DNA from: Mucilaginibacter sp. dw_454
GTDB lineage: Bacteria; Bacteroidota; Bacteroidia; Sphingobacteriales; Sphingobacteriaceae
Assembly (NCBI RefSeq): GCF_018449775.1
Contig: NZ_JAAVVB010000001.1
Location: 310,001 to 374,000 of the forward strand
Direction of reading: 5' to 3'
Length of the DNA: 64,000 nt
How positions within the stretch are numbered: position 1 is the stretch's first letter; the number at the start of each line of letters is the position of its first letter. A model generated the notes under the pieces. It searched no databases and was not told the DNA's origin. It saw only the letters and a program-made list of their open reading frames with translations. The position numbers and the translations under genes are program-made. Below are positions 16,165 through 23,928 of the stretch, piece by piece.

Positions 16165-16530
16165 ATGGATACTTCAATAAAAATAGGTAAATATAAAATT
16201 GTCTTAAGCGGGACTATTATCGCAATATACGATCAGCCATTAATTTTCACGATCGGTAGTTTAACTTATACACTTCTTTTTGCTAGTGATTCAACAAAGA
16301 CGGGTAGCTACGTGACTAGAAAGCAACCTGAGGGCGATAAACAATCTTTAGTTGTCACCTTATATAATTTTGACAATGCGTTAGGCTCAGGCCTTTCTAA
16401 ACCAATTTCCATGGGAAATATAGGTGATGAAAAGTTGCTTTTGAATTTTGTGATTCTTGCGATGGGTGATTTACAAAATCGAATAATGCATTACACCTGG
16501 TATCAAGGAAAGGAGGAAACAAGTGCCTGA
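16165..16530 (+). CDS. DUF6864 domain protein
   Basis: A 121-residue soluble protein that resembles the DUF6864 family as I remember it: VLSGTIIAIYDQPLIF near residues 13-28, a central strand pair SLTYTLLFASDST, then LYNFDNALGSGLSKP and the C-terminal MHYTWYQG. The function of this family is not known to me. Composition is AT-richer than the neighbouring housekeeping genes. It overlaps the two-TM gene by 8 bases, and the pair is enclosed by inverted repeats, which suggests a transferred cassette. Start chosen from the promoter position; ATG 16144 is the alternative. Confidence 0.62.
   Translation: MDTSIKIGKYKIVLSGTIIAIYDQPLIFTIGSLTYTLLFASDSTKTGSYVTRKQPEGDKQSLVVTLYNFDNALGSGLSKPISMGNIGDEKLLLNFVILAMGDLQNRIMHYTWYQGKEETSA
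16511..16516 (+). promoter_or_regulatory. Strong Shine-Dalgarno site before the two-TM gene
   Basis: AGGAGG, 6 bases before the GTG at 16523. Such a strong site is rare among the genes of this window and fixes the GTG as the start of the second cassette gene. Confidence 0.7.
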
Positions 16531-16951
16531 GAAAAGGAGTGAAACTGTTGCTTCTGATATAGATGAATTAACAATTTATCAAGGTGGAAGTTTAAGCGAA
16601 ATAAGAGTCGAAGATTTAAAAGACAATGAAGTTGCAATTAAACAACTTTTAAATACTTATCATTTGAAATTAAAAGAAGGGAATCAAAAAGATGCCAATA
16701 TTTCTATTTTATTGTCTCAAGTTGAATTTCTAAAAACAACACCTTTCATTGGTATAGTAACAAGCACGCTAAACATTATAGGTTCGATTATTATTGCAAT
16801 TTCCGTAAATTTGGAGGCAGCTAAACCACCAGTGTCATATTCAAATTTATTGCTGTTTTTAGGTTTTGCTTTGGTAGTAATCGGTTCTATTATCAATATT
16901 TTATATCCATATATAAAAGGGTGGTTTAACGGTAATAAGGTTAAAAAATAA
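16523..16951 (+). CDS. Two-TM membrane protein of the DUF6864 cassette
   Basis: I do not recognise this 142-residue protein. Residues 1-70 are hydrophilic and predicted helical (EDLKDNEVAIKQLLNTYHLK). Two membrane helices follow, about 73-97 (IGIVTSTLNIIGSIIIAIS) and 107-130 (NLLLFLGFALVVIGSIIN), then a short basic tail. The layout, soluble helical head plus a TM hairpin, resembles small membrane effectors such as SLATT-type proteins, but no homology can be claimed. It starts at GTG with a strong AGGAGG site and overlaps the DUF6864 stop by 8 bases, so both are translated as a unit. Confidence 0.6.
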   Translation: MPEKRSETVASDIDELTIYQGGSLSEIRVEDLKDNEVAIKQLLNTYHLKLKEGNQKDANISILLSQVEFLKTTPFIGIVTSTLNIIGSIIIAISVNLEAAKPPVSYSNLLLFLGFALVVIGSIINILYPYIKGWFNGNKVKK

Positions 16952-16997
16952 TTCCATCTGACATTTGTGTCTGCTCACTACTCGCAACTTCCCAACA

Positions 16998-17215
16998 CAT
17001 GTAAGATTGCTTCGTACCTCGCAATGACGGAGTGGTGAAGCTCGCGGTTAGCCAAACCTCTTTCCCGCTTGCGGAAGAGAGGGTGGTCGAGCGAAGCGTA
17101 GAACGGGTGAGTCCCCCCGCGTTAGGGATTGCAGCGGATACCGGCCCCTAGCCTAAGGCCCTGTGCAGTATAAGCGAAAAGCCCGGCCCGAAGGGAAACG
17201 CCATTATTATCTAAC
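16998..17215. repeat. Right arm of the inverted composite repeat around the DUF6864 cassette
   Basis: Reverse complement of the 15776-16000 arm, block by block: GATTGCTTCGTACCTCGC, CTTTCCCGCTTGCGGAAG, GGTGGTCGAGCGAAGCG, CGGGTGAGTCCCC, CGTTAGGGATTGCAGCGG and CCGGCCCCTAGCCTAAGGCC. The arms are similar but not identical. The remaining bases up to the fba promoter (17216-17435) hold ACGTGAAACGTATTACGT-type words (about 17292-17317), also seen at 59399-59477, and no gene. Confidence 0.75.
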
Positions 17216-17435
17216 GCTTCATTAACACACCCCTGCCCCTCTCAAGAGGGGAACTTATCGCACCATCATTCACGTACTGTATTAAACACACCACGTGAAA
17301 CGTATTACGTCAAACGTTCAACTTTCTCAATCAAAACATCCCGTTTATTCTGCCAAGTCAATAGTTTAAACAATATAAGTGTACATTAAACAATAAGTCC
17401 GCAATATTTCCTATAACTTTTATAGACTTTTTTCC

Positions 17436-17464
17436 TTGAAAACCGATAATGTTTTTTACCTTCG
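17436..17464 (+). promoter_or_regulatory. Promoter of fbaA
   Basis: TTG (17436-17438), 18-base spacer, TACCTTCG (17457-17464), one mismatch to TAnnTTTG. Start near 17471, leader of about 15 bases before the ATG at 17486. Confidence 0.55.
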
Positions 17465-17485
17465 GCTCCCACAAAGTAAAACCAA

Positions 17486-18565
17486 ATGGATTTAAAAAGT
17501 TATAAAGGAGTTTTGCACGGCGACCAGGTGCAGGCACTATTTGAAGCAGCTAAAAAGCATCAATTTGCTTTGCCTGCAGTAAATGTTATCAGCACCAATT
17601 CGGTTAATGCTGTAATGGAAACCGCTAAGGCAGTTAACTCGCCGGTAATTATTCAATTATCGCATGGCGGCGCACAGTTTTACGCCGGTAAATCATTAGA
17701 TAACTCTAAGCTACAAGCTTGTATTTTAGGTGCTACGTCTGCTGCAAAGCACGTGCATTTATTGGCCGAGCATTATGGTGTTGCGGTGATTTTACACACA
17801 GACCATGCTGCTAAGAAATTATTGCCATGGATTGACGGCTTGTTAGATGCCGGCGAGAAATTCTTTGCCGAAACCGGCAAACCATTGTTCTCATCGCATA
17901 TGCTGGATCTTTCTGAAGAACCGATCGAAGAAAATATCGAAATATCTGCCAAATATTTAGCTCGTATGGCTAAACTAGGCATGACTTTAGAAATTGAATT
18001 AGGCGTAACCGGTGGCGAAGAAGACGGCGTTGATAACAGCGATGTTGACAGCTCGCGTTTATATACCCAGCCTGAAGAGGTTTCTTATTCGTACGAGAAC
18101 TTATTAAAAGTTAGTCCGCGCTTTACCGTAGCAGCAGCTTTTGGTAACGTGCACGGTGTATACAAGCCGGGCAACGTAAAATTGCAACCCGTTATTCTGC
18201 ATAACTCACAAGAGTATGTTAAGCAGAAATTTAACCTGACTGAAGAGAAACCAATCAACTTCGTGTTCCATGGTGGTTCTGGTTCAAGCCAGGAAGAAAT
18301 CCGCGAAGCAATTAGCTATGGCGCTATCAAAATGAATATCGATACCGATATGCAATGGGCATTCTGGGACGGTATTAAAGATTACTACCAGGCTAAAGAG
18401 GCTTACCTGCAAGACCAGATTGGTAACCCAGAAGGTCCGGATTCTCCAAACAAAAAATATTACGACCCACGCGTATGGTTGCGCAAAGCTGAAGAGAGCT
18501 TTGTTAAGCGTTTAACCGTTGCATTCGAAGATTTGAATTGCATCAACGCTACCGACAAGTTATAA
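17486..18565 (+). CDS. fbaA: Class II fructose-bisphosphate aldolase
   Basis: The zinc-dependent aldolase of glycolysis and gluconeogenesis, splitting fructose-1,6-bisphosphate into DHAP and glyceraldehyde-3-phosphate. The 359-residue protein is of the long Escherichia coli FbaA type. Zinc and catalytic residues are in VILHTDHAAKKLLPWIDGLL (Asp and His), ELGVTGGEEDGV (Glu), AFGNVHGVYKPG (His), FVFHGGSGSS (His) and MNIDTDMQWAFWDG (phosphate-binding loop). It is monocistronic: a promoter precedes it and a strong terminator follows. Confidence 0.95.
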   Translation: MDLKSYKGVLHGDQVQALFEAAKKHQFALPAVNVISTNSVNAVMETAKAVNSPVIIQLSHGGAQFYAGKSLDNSKLQACILGATSAAKHVHLLAEHYGVAVILHTDHAAKKLLPWIDGLLDAGEKFFAETGKPLFSSHMLDLSEEPIEENIEISAKYLARMAKLGMTLEIELGVTGGEEDGVDNSDVDSSRLYTQPEEVSYSYENLLKVSPRFTVAAAFGNVHGVYKPGNVKLQPVILHNSQEYVKQKFNLTEEKPINFVFHGGSGSSQEEIREAISYGAIKMNIDTDMQWAFWDGIKDYYQAKEAYLQDQIGNPEGPDSPNKKYYDPRVWLRKAEESFVKRLTVAFEDLNCINATDKL

Positions 18566-18589
18566 GATAATAACACCTTATATTTATAA

Positions 18590-18622
18590 AGCGCCAATGT
18601 GAAAACATTGGCGCTTTTTTTT
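18590..18622 (+). terminator. Terminator of fbaA
   Basis: AGCGCCAATGT pairs perfectly with ACATTGGCGCT around a GAAA loop, followed by eight T. A small separate palindrome, CATGCCGAA...TTCGGCATG (18640-18664), lies just after it. Confidence 0.9.
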
Positions 18623-18698
18623 AGTTATGTTGTGGATTGTCATGCCGAAACAAGTTCGGCATGACGGTCGGTTTTTATTTATCGTCAATAAAATCATC

Positions 18699-19220
18699 AT
18701 GGCTGCTAAGAAAAAGAACTTTTTCGAGAAATTTTCAAACTGGGCAACTGCCGCTACGGGTAGTTCGGCCGCATTTTTCACCGCCATATCGGTTATTGTG
18801 GTTTGGGGGGTTACCGGGCCGGTATTTAAATATTCAGACACCTGGCAGTTGATTATTAATACCGGTACTACTATAGTTACTTTTCTAATGGTGTTTTTGA
18901 TCCAGAAATCGCAAAATAAAGACTCGAAAGCCATTCACTTAAAACTGAATGAGCTGCTGGCTTCACACCAGGGCGCCAGTAACCGCATGGTTGATATTGA
19001 GGACCTTACCGAAAAAGACCTGGATCAATTACATAAATTTTACGTTGCATTGAGCAGATTGGCCGAAAAGGAAGATGATTTAACTTGCACGCATTCTATT
19101 GATGCTGCCGAAGAAAATCATAATTTTAAACTTTCAACATTCAGAACCAAAAAGCATTACAACGATGCCCGAGCCAAAAAAGATAGTAGTACAGAAGGTA
19201 AGCGACCAACCCAATCTTGA
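18699..19220 (+). CDS. Low-affinity iron permease family protein
   Basis: A 173-residue membrane protein of the low-affinity iron permease family (FET4-like, Pfam). Two membrane helices are visible, about residues 22-40 (SAAFFTAISVIVVWGV) and 50-72 (LIINTGTTIVTFLMVFLIQ), the second ending with the family motif IQKSQNKDSKAIHLKLNELL. A hydrophilic tail follows. Iron transport is inferred from the family name only. An open frame upstream to 18627 runs through a palindromic repeat, so the ATG at 18699 (MAAKKKN) is used. Its last 56 bases overlap the GNAT gene. Confidence 0.75.
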   Translation: MAAKKKNFFEKFSNWATAATGSSAAFFTAISVIVVWGVTGPVFKYSDTWQLIINTGTTIVTFLMVFLIQKSQNKDSKAIHLKLNELLASHQGASNRMVDIEDLTEKDLDQLHKFYVALSRLAEKEDDLTCTHSIDAAEENHNFKLSTFRTKKHYNDARAKKDSSTEGKRPTQS

Positions 19221-19596
19221 TAAAGTTTTTGCCATACGCCGCGAAGTCTTCGTAGGCGAACAAAATTGCCCGCCGGAGCTGGAGTGGGAGCATGAAGACG
19301 AATCCACACATTTTTTGGCTACTGTTGATGGCGAACCTGCCGGTGCATCGCGCTGGCGCAAAACTGACAATGGTTATAAACTGGAGCGTTTTGCTGTTCT
19401 CCAAAAATTCAGAGGGCAGGGTGTAGCGCAGGAGTTAGTACGTACTGTTTTAGCCGATTTACCTGCCGATGCTGAATACATTTACCTGAATGCGCAAATC
19501 CTGGCGATGGGATTGTATGCAAAATTTGGCTTTGTAGCCGAAGGACCGCAGTTTGAAGAAGCGGGAATTCAGCATTTTAAAATGGTGAAGCGATAA
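19165..19596 (+). CDS. GNAT family N-acetyltransferase (ElaA/YjcF-like)
   Basis: A 143-residue acetyltransferase of the YjcF/ElaA-like group: FAIRREVFVGEQNCPPELEW is the usual first half of this group, ERFAVLQKFRGQGVAQELV the acetyl-CoA loop, and YLNAQILAMGLYAKFGFV motif B. The ATG at 19165 matches the family start; the upstream in-frame ATG at 19099 adds 22 unlike residues. It overlaps the preceding iron permease gene by 56 bases in another frame, which is unusual here. The target molecule is unknown. Confidence 0.82.
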   Translation: MPEPKKIVVQKVSDQPNLDKVFAIRREVFVGEQNCPPELEWEHEDESTHFLATVDGEPAGASRWRKTDNGYKLERFAVLQKFRGQGVAQELVRTVLADLPADAEYIYLNAQILAMGLYAKFGFVAEGPQFEEAGIQHFKMVKR

Positions 19597-19686
19597 AATA
19601 GCCATATAGTTAACTAATATTTACTAATTGTTAATTTCGATAAAACTTAATAATATCGGTATTATTTTTAGGTTAACTGCTTTGAG

Positions 19687-19705
19687 TGATATGATAATCA
19701 TATCA
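19687..19705. promoter_or_regulatory. 19-base perfect palindrome, possible operator
   Basis: TGATATGATAATCATATCA: 9 bases of perfect dyad symmetry around one central base, about 67 bases before the phosphoesterase start. It could be an operator; no regulator gene lies next to it. Confidence 0.4.
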
Positions 19706-19771
19706 TGATGTGGCACTAACTTTATGTTTACGCCCAACTGCGTTTTTTGTACCCAAACAACAAACACAGTT

Positions 19772-21139
19772 ATGAAACAAACCTTTATCTTTAAAAAAAA
19801 TGGCTTGGCGATGGCCGGCGTACTACTTTTAAGTATGGCCATTGGCAGTTGTAAAAAAAACAGCACCACTACCGGCGTAACACAGAGCATCAATAGCGTA
19901 AACCATGTGGTTGTTATCTACATGGAAAACCACAGTTTTGATAACTTATACGGCCAGTTTGATGGCGCAAACGGCTTGCAAAATGCTACCCCGGCAAACA
20001 CCACTCAAGTAGATGCTACCGGTAAAGCTTACACTACATTACCTGCTATCCCGGGCACGCCGGTATTTCCTACCAACCTTACCAACACCTACTTTAACAT
20101 TGACCAGTACGTGGCCAATGACGTTATAACCCAGGACGTTTTACACCGCTACTATCAAGAGCAAATGCAGATAGATGGTGGCAAAATGGATAAATATGCT
20201 TTGTATAACAGTAACTCGGCAGGTTTATCGCAAGGTTATTATAAAACCAGTTTATTACCATTGTTGCCAATGGCACAAAAATATGTGCTTTGCGACAATT
20301 TTTACCACAGCGCATTTGGCGGTTCATTCCTTAACCACCAGTGGTTAATTGCGGCAGCCAGCCCAACTTTTCCTAATGCTCCATCAAGCATAGTTGCTAA
20401 GGTTGATGTTAACGGCCAGGTAACTACAGACGGCGCGGTCACTCCAGATGGTTTTGTAGTTAATACAAGCTATACTGTAAATGCACCGCACCCTGCTAGT
20501 GCAGCTGCAAATACTTTAGTTCCAAACCAAACTAACCCAACTATTGGTGATAGATTGACTGACAAAGGTGTTTCATGGGTTTGGTATTCTGGCGGTTGGG
20601 ATAACGCTTTAGCCGGTAACCCTGATCCAAATTTCCAGTTTCACCACCAGCCATTCGCTTATTATGCAAAATATGCTGATGGTACTCAAGCCAAAAAAGA
20701 TCACCTTAAAGACGAAACCGTATTTATGTCGGCTGCTGCTGCTGGCACTTTACCGGCAGTATCTTTCGTAAAACCTTTAGGTACTTATAACGAGCACCCT
20801 GGTTACTCTGACGTAGCTTTAGGCGAAAAACATGCTGTCGACCTGGTTAATGCAGTATTAAACGGCCCTAACGGTAAAGACGCAGTTATCATTATTACTT
20901 ATGACGAAAACGGTGGTTTCTGGGATCACGTTGTTCCGCCAACTATCGACAAAAAATGGGGTCCGGGTACACGCGTTCCTGCAATCATCATCTCTCCGTT
21001 TGCTAAAAAAGGTTATGTTGACCATACTCAATACGAAACTGTAAGTATCCTTTCTTTCATCGAGAAAAGATGGAGCCTTTCACCGCTTGCAGATCGTGAT
21101 AAAAATGCAAACCCGTTATCGAACGCGTTTACTTTTTAA
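19772..21139 (+). CDS. Secreted phosphoesterase lipoprotein (acid phosphatase / phospholipase C family)
   Basis: A 455-residue exported enzyme of the phosphoesterase family (PF04185), which contains phospholipase C and AcpA-type acid phosphatases. The signal peptide ends in a lipobox, AIGSC (Cys27). Core motifs: VVIYMENHSFDNLYGQFDG (metal and nucleophile region), FYHSAFGGSFLNHQWLIAA, FVKPLGTYNEHPGYSDVALG, and ITYDENGGFWDHVVPP, the C-terminal metal site. Substrate unknown. The ATG at 19772 (MKQTF) is preferred over 19724 because it starts the signal peptide. A terminator separates it from the peroxidase gene. Confidence 0.88.
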   Translation: MKQTFIFKKNGLAMAGVLLLSMAIGSCKKNSTTTGVTQSINSVNHVVVIYMENHSFDNLYGQFDGANGLQNATPANTTQVDATGKAYTTLPAIPGTPVFPTNLTNTYFNIDQYVANDVITQDVLHRYYQEQMQIDGGKMDKYALYNSNSAGLSQGYYKTSLLPLLPMAQKYVLCDNFYHSAFGGSFLNHQWLIAAASPTFPNAPSSIVAKVDVNGQVTTDGAVTPDGFVVNTSYTVNAPHPASAAANTLVPNQTNPTIGDRLTDKGVSWVWYSGGWDNALAGNPDPNFQFHHQPFAYYAKYADGTQAKKDHLKDETVFMSAAAAGTLPAVSFVKPLGTYNEHPGYSDVALGEKHAVDLVNAVLNGPNGKDAVIIITYDENGGFWDHVVPPTIDKKWGPGTRVPAIIISPFAKKGYVDHTQYETVSILSFIEKRWSLSPLADRDKNANPLSNAFTF

Positions 21140-21159
21140 TCTAAAAAACTTTATATATA

Positions 21160-21192
21160 ACGAGGATGGCATTTCGCCACCCTCGTTTTTTC
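21160..21192 (+). terminator. Terminator after the phosphoesterase gene
   Basis: CGAGGATGGC pairs with GCCACCCTCG (one G-T-type mismatch) around ATTTC, followed by six T. Confidence 0.85.
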
Positions 21193-21235
21193 GTTTACAA
21201 TAAATAAGCCCGCCTTTCGCGGAAAACGCTATCCG

Positions 21236-23032
21236 ATGAGGAAACTACTTCTGCTATCTACCTTGTTAATTACTGTTATGGTCTGTGCTTTTTTTTCATG
21301 CAGGCATAATACCATCGCACCCGAAAAGGCCATTGCCCGGACGTTGTCACTGCAAGTTGAAACATTTATACAGAACAATAATAAATTGCTTAACGCGGTA
21401 ACCGCGGGCGCCGACGAAAGACAGCTGCAACAGCTGTTTCTGCAAACCCGCTTATCCTACAAAAAATTTGAATGGGGCGCCGAATATTTTTCGCCGGCCA
21501 CCGCCAGGTTCGTAAATGGACCACCTGTGCAGGAGATTGAAATGAGCAGCGGGCAGGTATTTGAACCTGCGGGTTTGCAGGTGATAGAAGGCTATCTCTT
21601 CCCCAAATATGACCCTCGCAATAAGCAAGCCTTAATTGCCCAGCTAAACTTGTTAAAGCCTGCGTGCGATAAATTTAAAAGCTACTTTAACAATGTCGAT
21701 CTTTTTAACTGGCAGGTATTTGATGCAGCAAAGCAAGAAGTATTCAGAATTTTGGCGTTGGGTATTGCCGGGTTTGATAATCCGCTTACCCTAAAAAGTT
21801 CTGAAGAGGCTGTTGCAAGTTTAGCCAGCTTGAAAGCGGTGATGTCTTATTACAAAACCGACGAAAAAGGAGCGGACCTGATCCCCAAATTTGATGCTGC
21901 CGAAAACTATCTTAAAGCAAATACCAATTTCAACGCTTTTGACAGGGCGGCTTTCATAACCCATTATGGTAACGCAGTTTCATCGGGTATTGAAAACCTG
22001 GAAGAGCAGTTGAATTTTAAGATCACCACTTATAATCGTCTACTCAATCAAAATGCAAAAACCTTATTTGATGTTGATGCATTTAACGTCAATGCTTTTG
22101 CTCCCGGCGATTCATCGACCTATGCAACTGCTAAGAAAATCAAACTGGGGCAAGCCTTATTTGCCGAACCCATGCTTTCCGGGAATGGTAAAAGAACTTG
22201 CCTGACCTGTCATCAGCCCGAAAAGGCATTTACAGACGGTTTAGTGAAAAATACGATAATAGATGGCGATAAATTAGTGAGGAGAAATACGCCAACTTTA
22301 ATTAATGCCGCCTTACAAGCCTCGCAATTTGACGACCTTCGGGTGCCAACCTTGGAGGATCAGGCACTAACCGTGGTGCAAAATAAGGACGAGATGCACG
22401 GCTCCATGAAAGTTGCCGCTGCCCGTTTATGGCAAAACGATAATTATCGTAAGTTATTTGCTGATGCTTTCCCGGTAAAGGATAGAAAAAGTATTGACAC
22501 CTTGGAAGTCATGAATGCTATCGGCTCGTATGTGCGCAGCCTTACGGCTTTAAACAGTCGCTTTGACAATTATATGCGCGGCAACAAAACAGCCATGACC
22601 GCGCAGGAAATTAACGGTTTTAACTTGTTCATGGGAAAAGCCAAATGCGGAACCTGCCATTACATGCCACTTTTTAATGGCTCATTCCCGCCAAGATATA
22701 CACTGATTGAAAGCGAAGTAATTGGCGTCCCTAAAACAGCGGACGGTAAAGAAATAGATGGAGACATGGGCAGATATGATATCCTGAAAGTGGAAGCCTT
22801 TAAACACGCTTTTAAAATAACCACGGTGCGCAATGCGGCCCGTACTGCGCCATATATGCACAATGGTGTTTTCAAAACGCTAGAGCAGGTGATGGATTTT
22901 TATAACAAGGGCGGTGGGGCAGGCCTGGGCTATAAAGTAAGCAACCAAACCCTGGCAGCGGATAAACTTGACCTTTCGAAAAAAGAAAGCGGAGATATTA
23001 TTGCGTTTATAAGAAGCCTCGATAGTAAGTAA
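21236..23032 (+). CDS. Di-haem cytochrome c peroxidase with N-terminal extension
   Basis: A 598-residue exported protein of the cytochrome c peroxidase/MauG family. The signal sequence ends near a lipobox-like FFSC (Cys22). Residues 30-270 are a helical region resembling the imelysin-like or iron-regulated helical domain (Arg/Tyr/Glu-rich, RLSYKKFEWGAEYF). The peroxidase part has haem sites CLTCH (322-326) and CGTCH (471-475), with GSYVRSLTALNSRFD and TVRNAARTAPYMHNG between and after them. It reduces peroxide in the envelope or oxidises a partner protein. It follows the phosphoesterase in the same direction, after a terminator. Confidence 0.88.
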   Translation: MRKLLLLSTLLITVMVCAFFSCRHNTIAPEKAIARTLSLQVETFIQNNNKLLNAVTAGADERQLQQLFLQTRLSYKKFEWGAEYFSPATARFVNGPPVQEIEMSSGQVFEPAGLQVIEGYLFPKYDPRNKQALIAQLNLLKPACDKFKSYFNNVDLFNWQVFDAAKQEVFRILALGIAGFDNPLTLKSSEEAVASLASLKAVMSYYKTDEKGADLIPKFDAAENYLKANTNFNAFDRAAFITHYGNAVSSGIENLEEQLNFKITTYNRLLNQNAKTLFDVDAFNVNAFAPGDSSTYATAKKIKLGQALFAEPMLSGNGKRTCLTCHQPEKAFTDGLVKNTIIDGDKLVRRNTPTLINAALQASQFDDLRVPTLEDQALTVVQNKDEMHGSMKVAAARLWQNDNYRKLFADAFPVKDRKSIDTLEVMNAIGSYVRSLTALNSRFDNYMRGNKTAMTAQEINGFNLFMGKAKCGTCHYMPLFNGSFPPRYTLIESEVIGVPKTADGKEIDGDMGRYDILKVEAFKHAFKITTVRNAARTAPYMHNGVFKTLEQVMDFYNKGGGAGLGYKVSNQTLAADKLDLSKKESGDIIAFIRSLDSK

Positions 23033-23052
23033 GATTTTAGGCTCCTGATGAT

Positions 23053-23916
23053 TTAAACATTGAACACGCTGGTTGAATAATTTAAGGCATCCTGTAATCG
23101 CCTATAATTAAGCTCTGTGAGCGCGTTTTGTTGGGAGAGATATGCAATTAGGTTTTCTGTAGCGATATTGCCTGTAAGGTCATCTGCAGCCATGGGGCAG
23201 CCACCGTAGCCCTTAAGGGCACCATCAAAACGTTTGCAGCCACTTTGGTAGGCGGCTTCGACCTTTTCATGCCAGGTAGTTGGAGTGCTGTGCAGGTGTA
23301 CGCCAAACTCGGTATTAGGGAAGGAATCACTTAGTTGGGTGTAGATAGCTTTGATCTGATCGGGCTTGGCGATACCTATCGTATCAGACAGCGCGATGAT
23401 GTTGATGCCTTCGCTAATCAATCGCTCTGTCCACTGCGACACGATATCCATATTCCATTCATCCCCGTAAGGGTTACCAAAACCCATTGACAGGTAAACC
23501 AGCAGCTCTTTGCCTTTACTTTCGCATAGCTCACGCACTTGTTTAACCGTATCGAACGCATCGGCGATAGATGAGTTGGTATTACGCATCTGGAAGGTCT
23601 CAGAGATAGAAAAAGGATAGCCGAGGTAATTGATCTCCTCGTGGACGCAAGCGTCCACAGCGCCCCTGTAATTGGCTATAATGGCTAATAGTTTTGATTG
23701 GGTGCTGTCCAAATTCAATTTAGAAAGTACCTCCGCCGTATCCCGCATTTGAGGTATAGCTTTTGGCGATACAAAACTGCCGAAATCTATGGTGTCAAAA
23801 CCTACCTGCAACAGCAAATTAATGTAGGCAGCCTTTACATCGGTCGGCACAAAATTATGCAGGCCCTGCATCGCGTCGCGGGGGCATTCGGTTAATTTTA
23901 TAGTTGTACCGGCCAT
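23053..23916 (-). CDS. HMG-CoA lyase-like enzyme
   Basis: A 287-residue TIM-barrel enzyme of the HMGL family; hydroxymethylglutaryl-CoA lyase gives acetyl-CoA and acetoacetate in leucine breakdown. Visible: ECPRDAMQG (catalytic Arg-Asp), GSFVSPKAIPQM, LSDTIGIAKP, GVHLHSTPTTWHEKVEAA (metal His pair) and GYGGCPMAADDL (the active-site Cys in the glycine loop). Compared with the human enzyme, the residue before FGSFVSP is Asp rather than Glu, a conservative change in the metal site. It lies 12 bases after NDH-2 and is probably in its operon. Confidence 0.85.
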   Translation of the reverse strand: MAGTTIKLTECPRDAMQGLHNFVPTDVKAAYINLLLQVGFDTIDFGSFVSPKAIPQMRDTAEVLSKLNLDSTQSKLLAIIANYRGAVDACVHEEINYLGYPFSISETFQMRNTNSSIADAFDTVKQVRELCESKGKELLVYLSMGFGNPYGDEWNMDIVSQWTERLISEGINIIALSDTIGIAKPDQIKAIYTQLSDSFPNTEFGVHLHSTPTTWHEKVEAAYQSGCKRFDGALKGYGGCPMAADDLTGNIATENLIAYLSQQNALTELNYRRLQDALNYSTSVFNV

Positions 23917-23928
23917 TTGTTATGCAAG

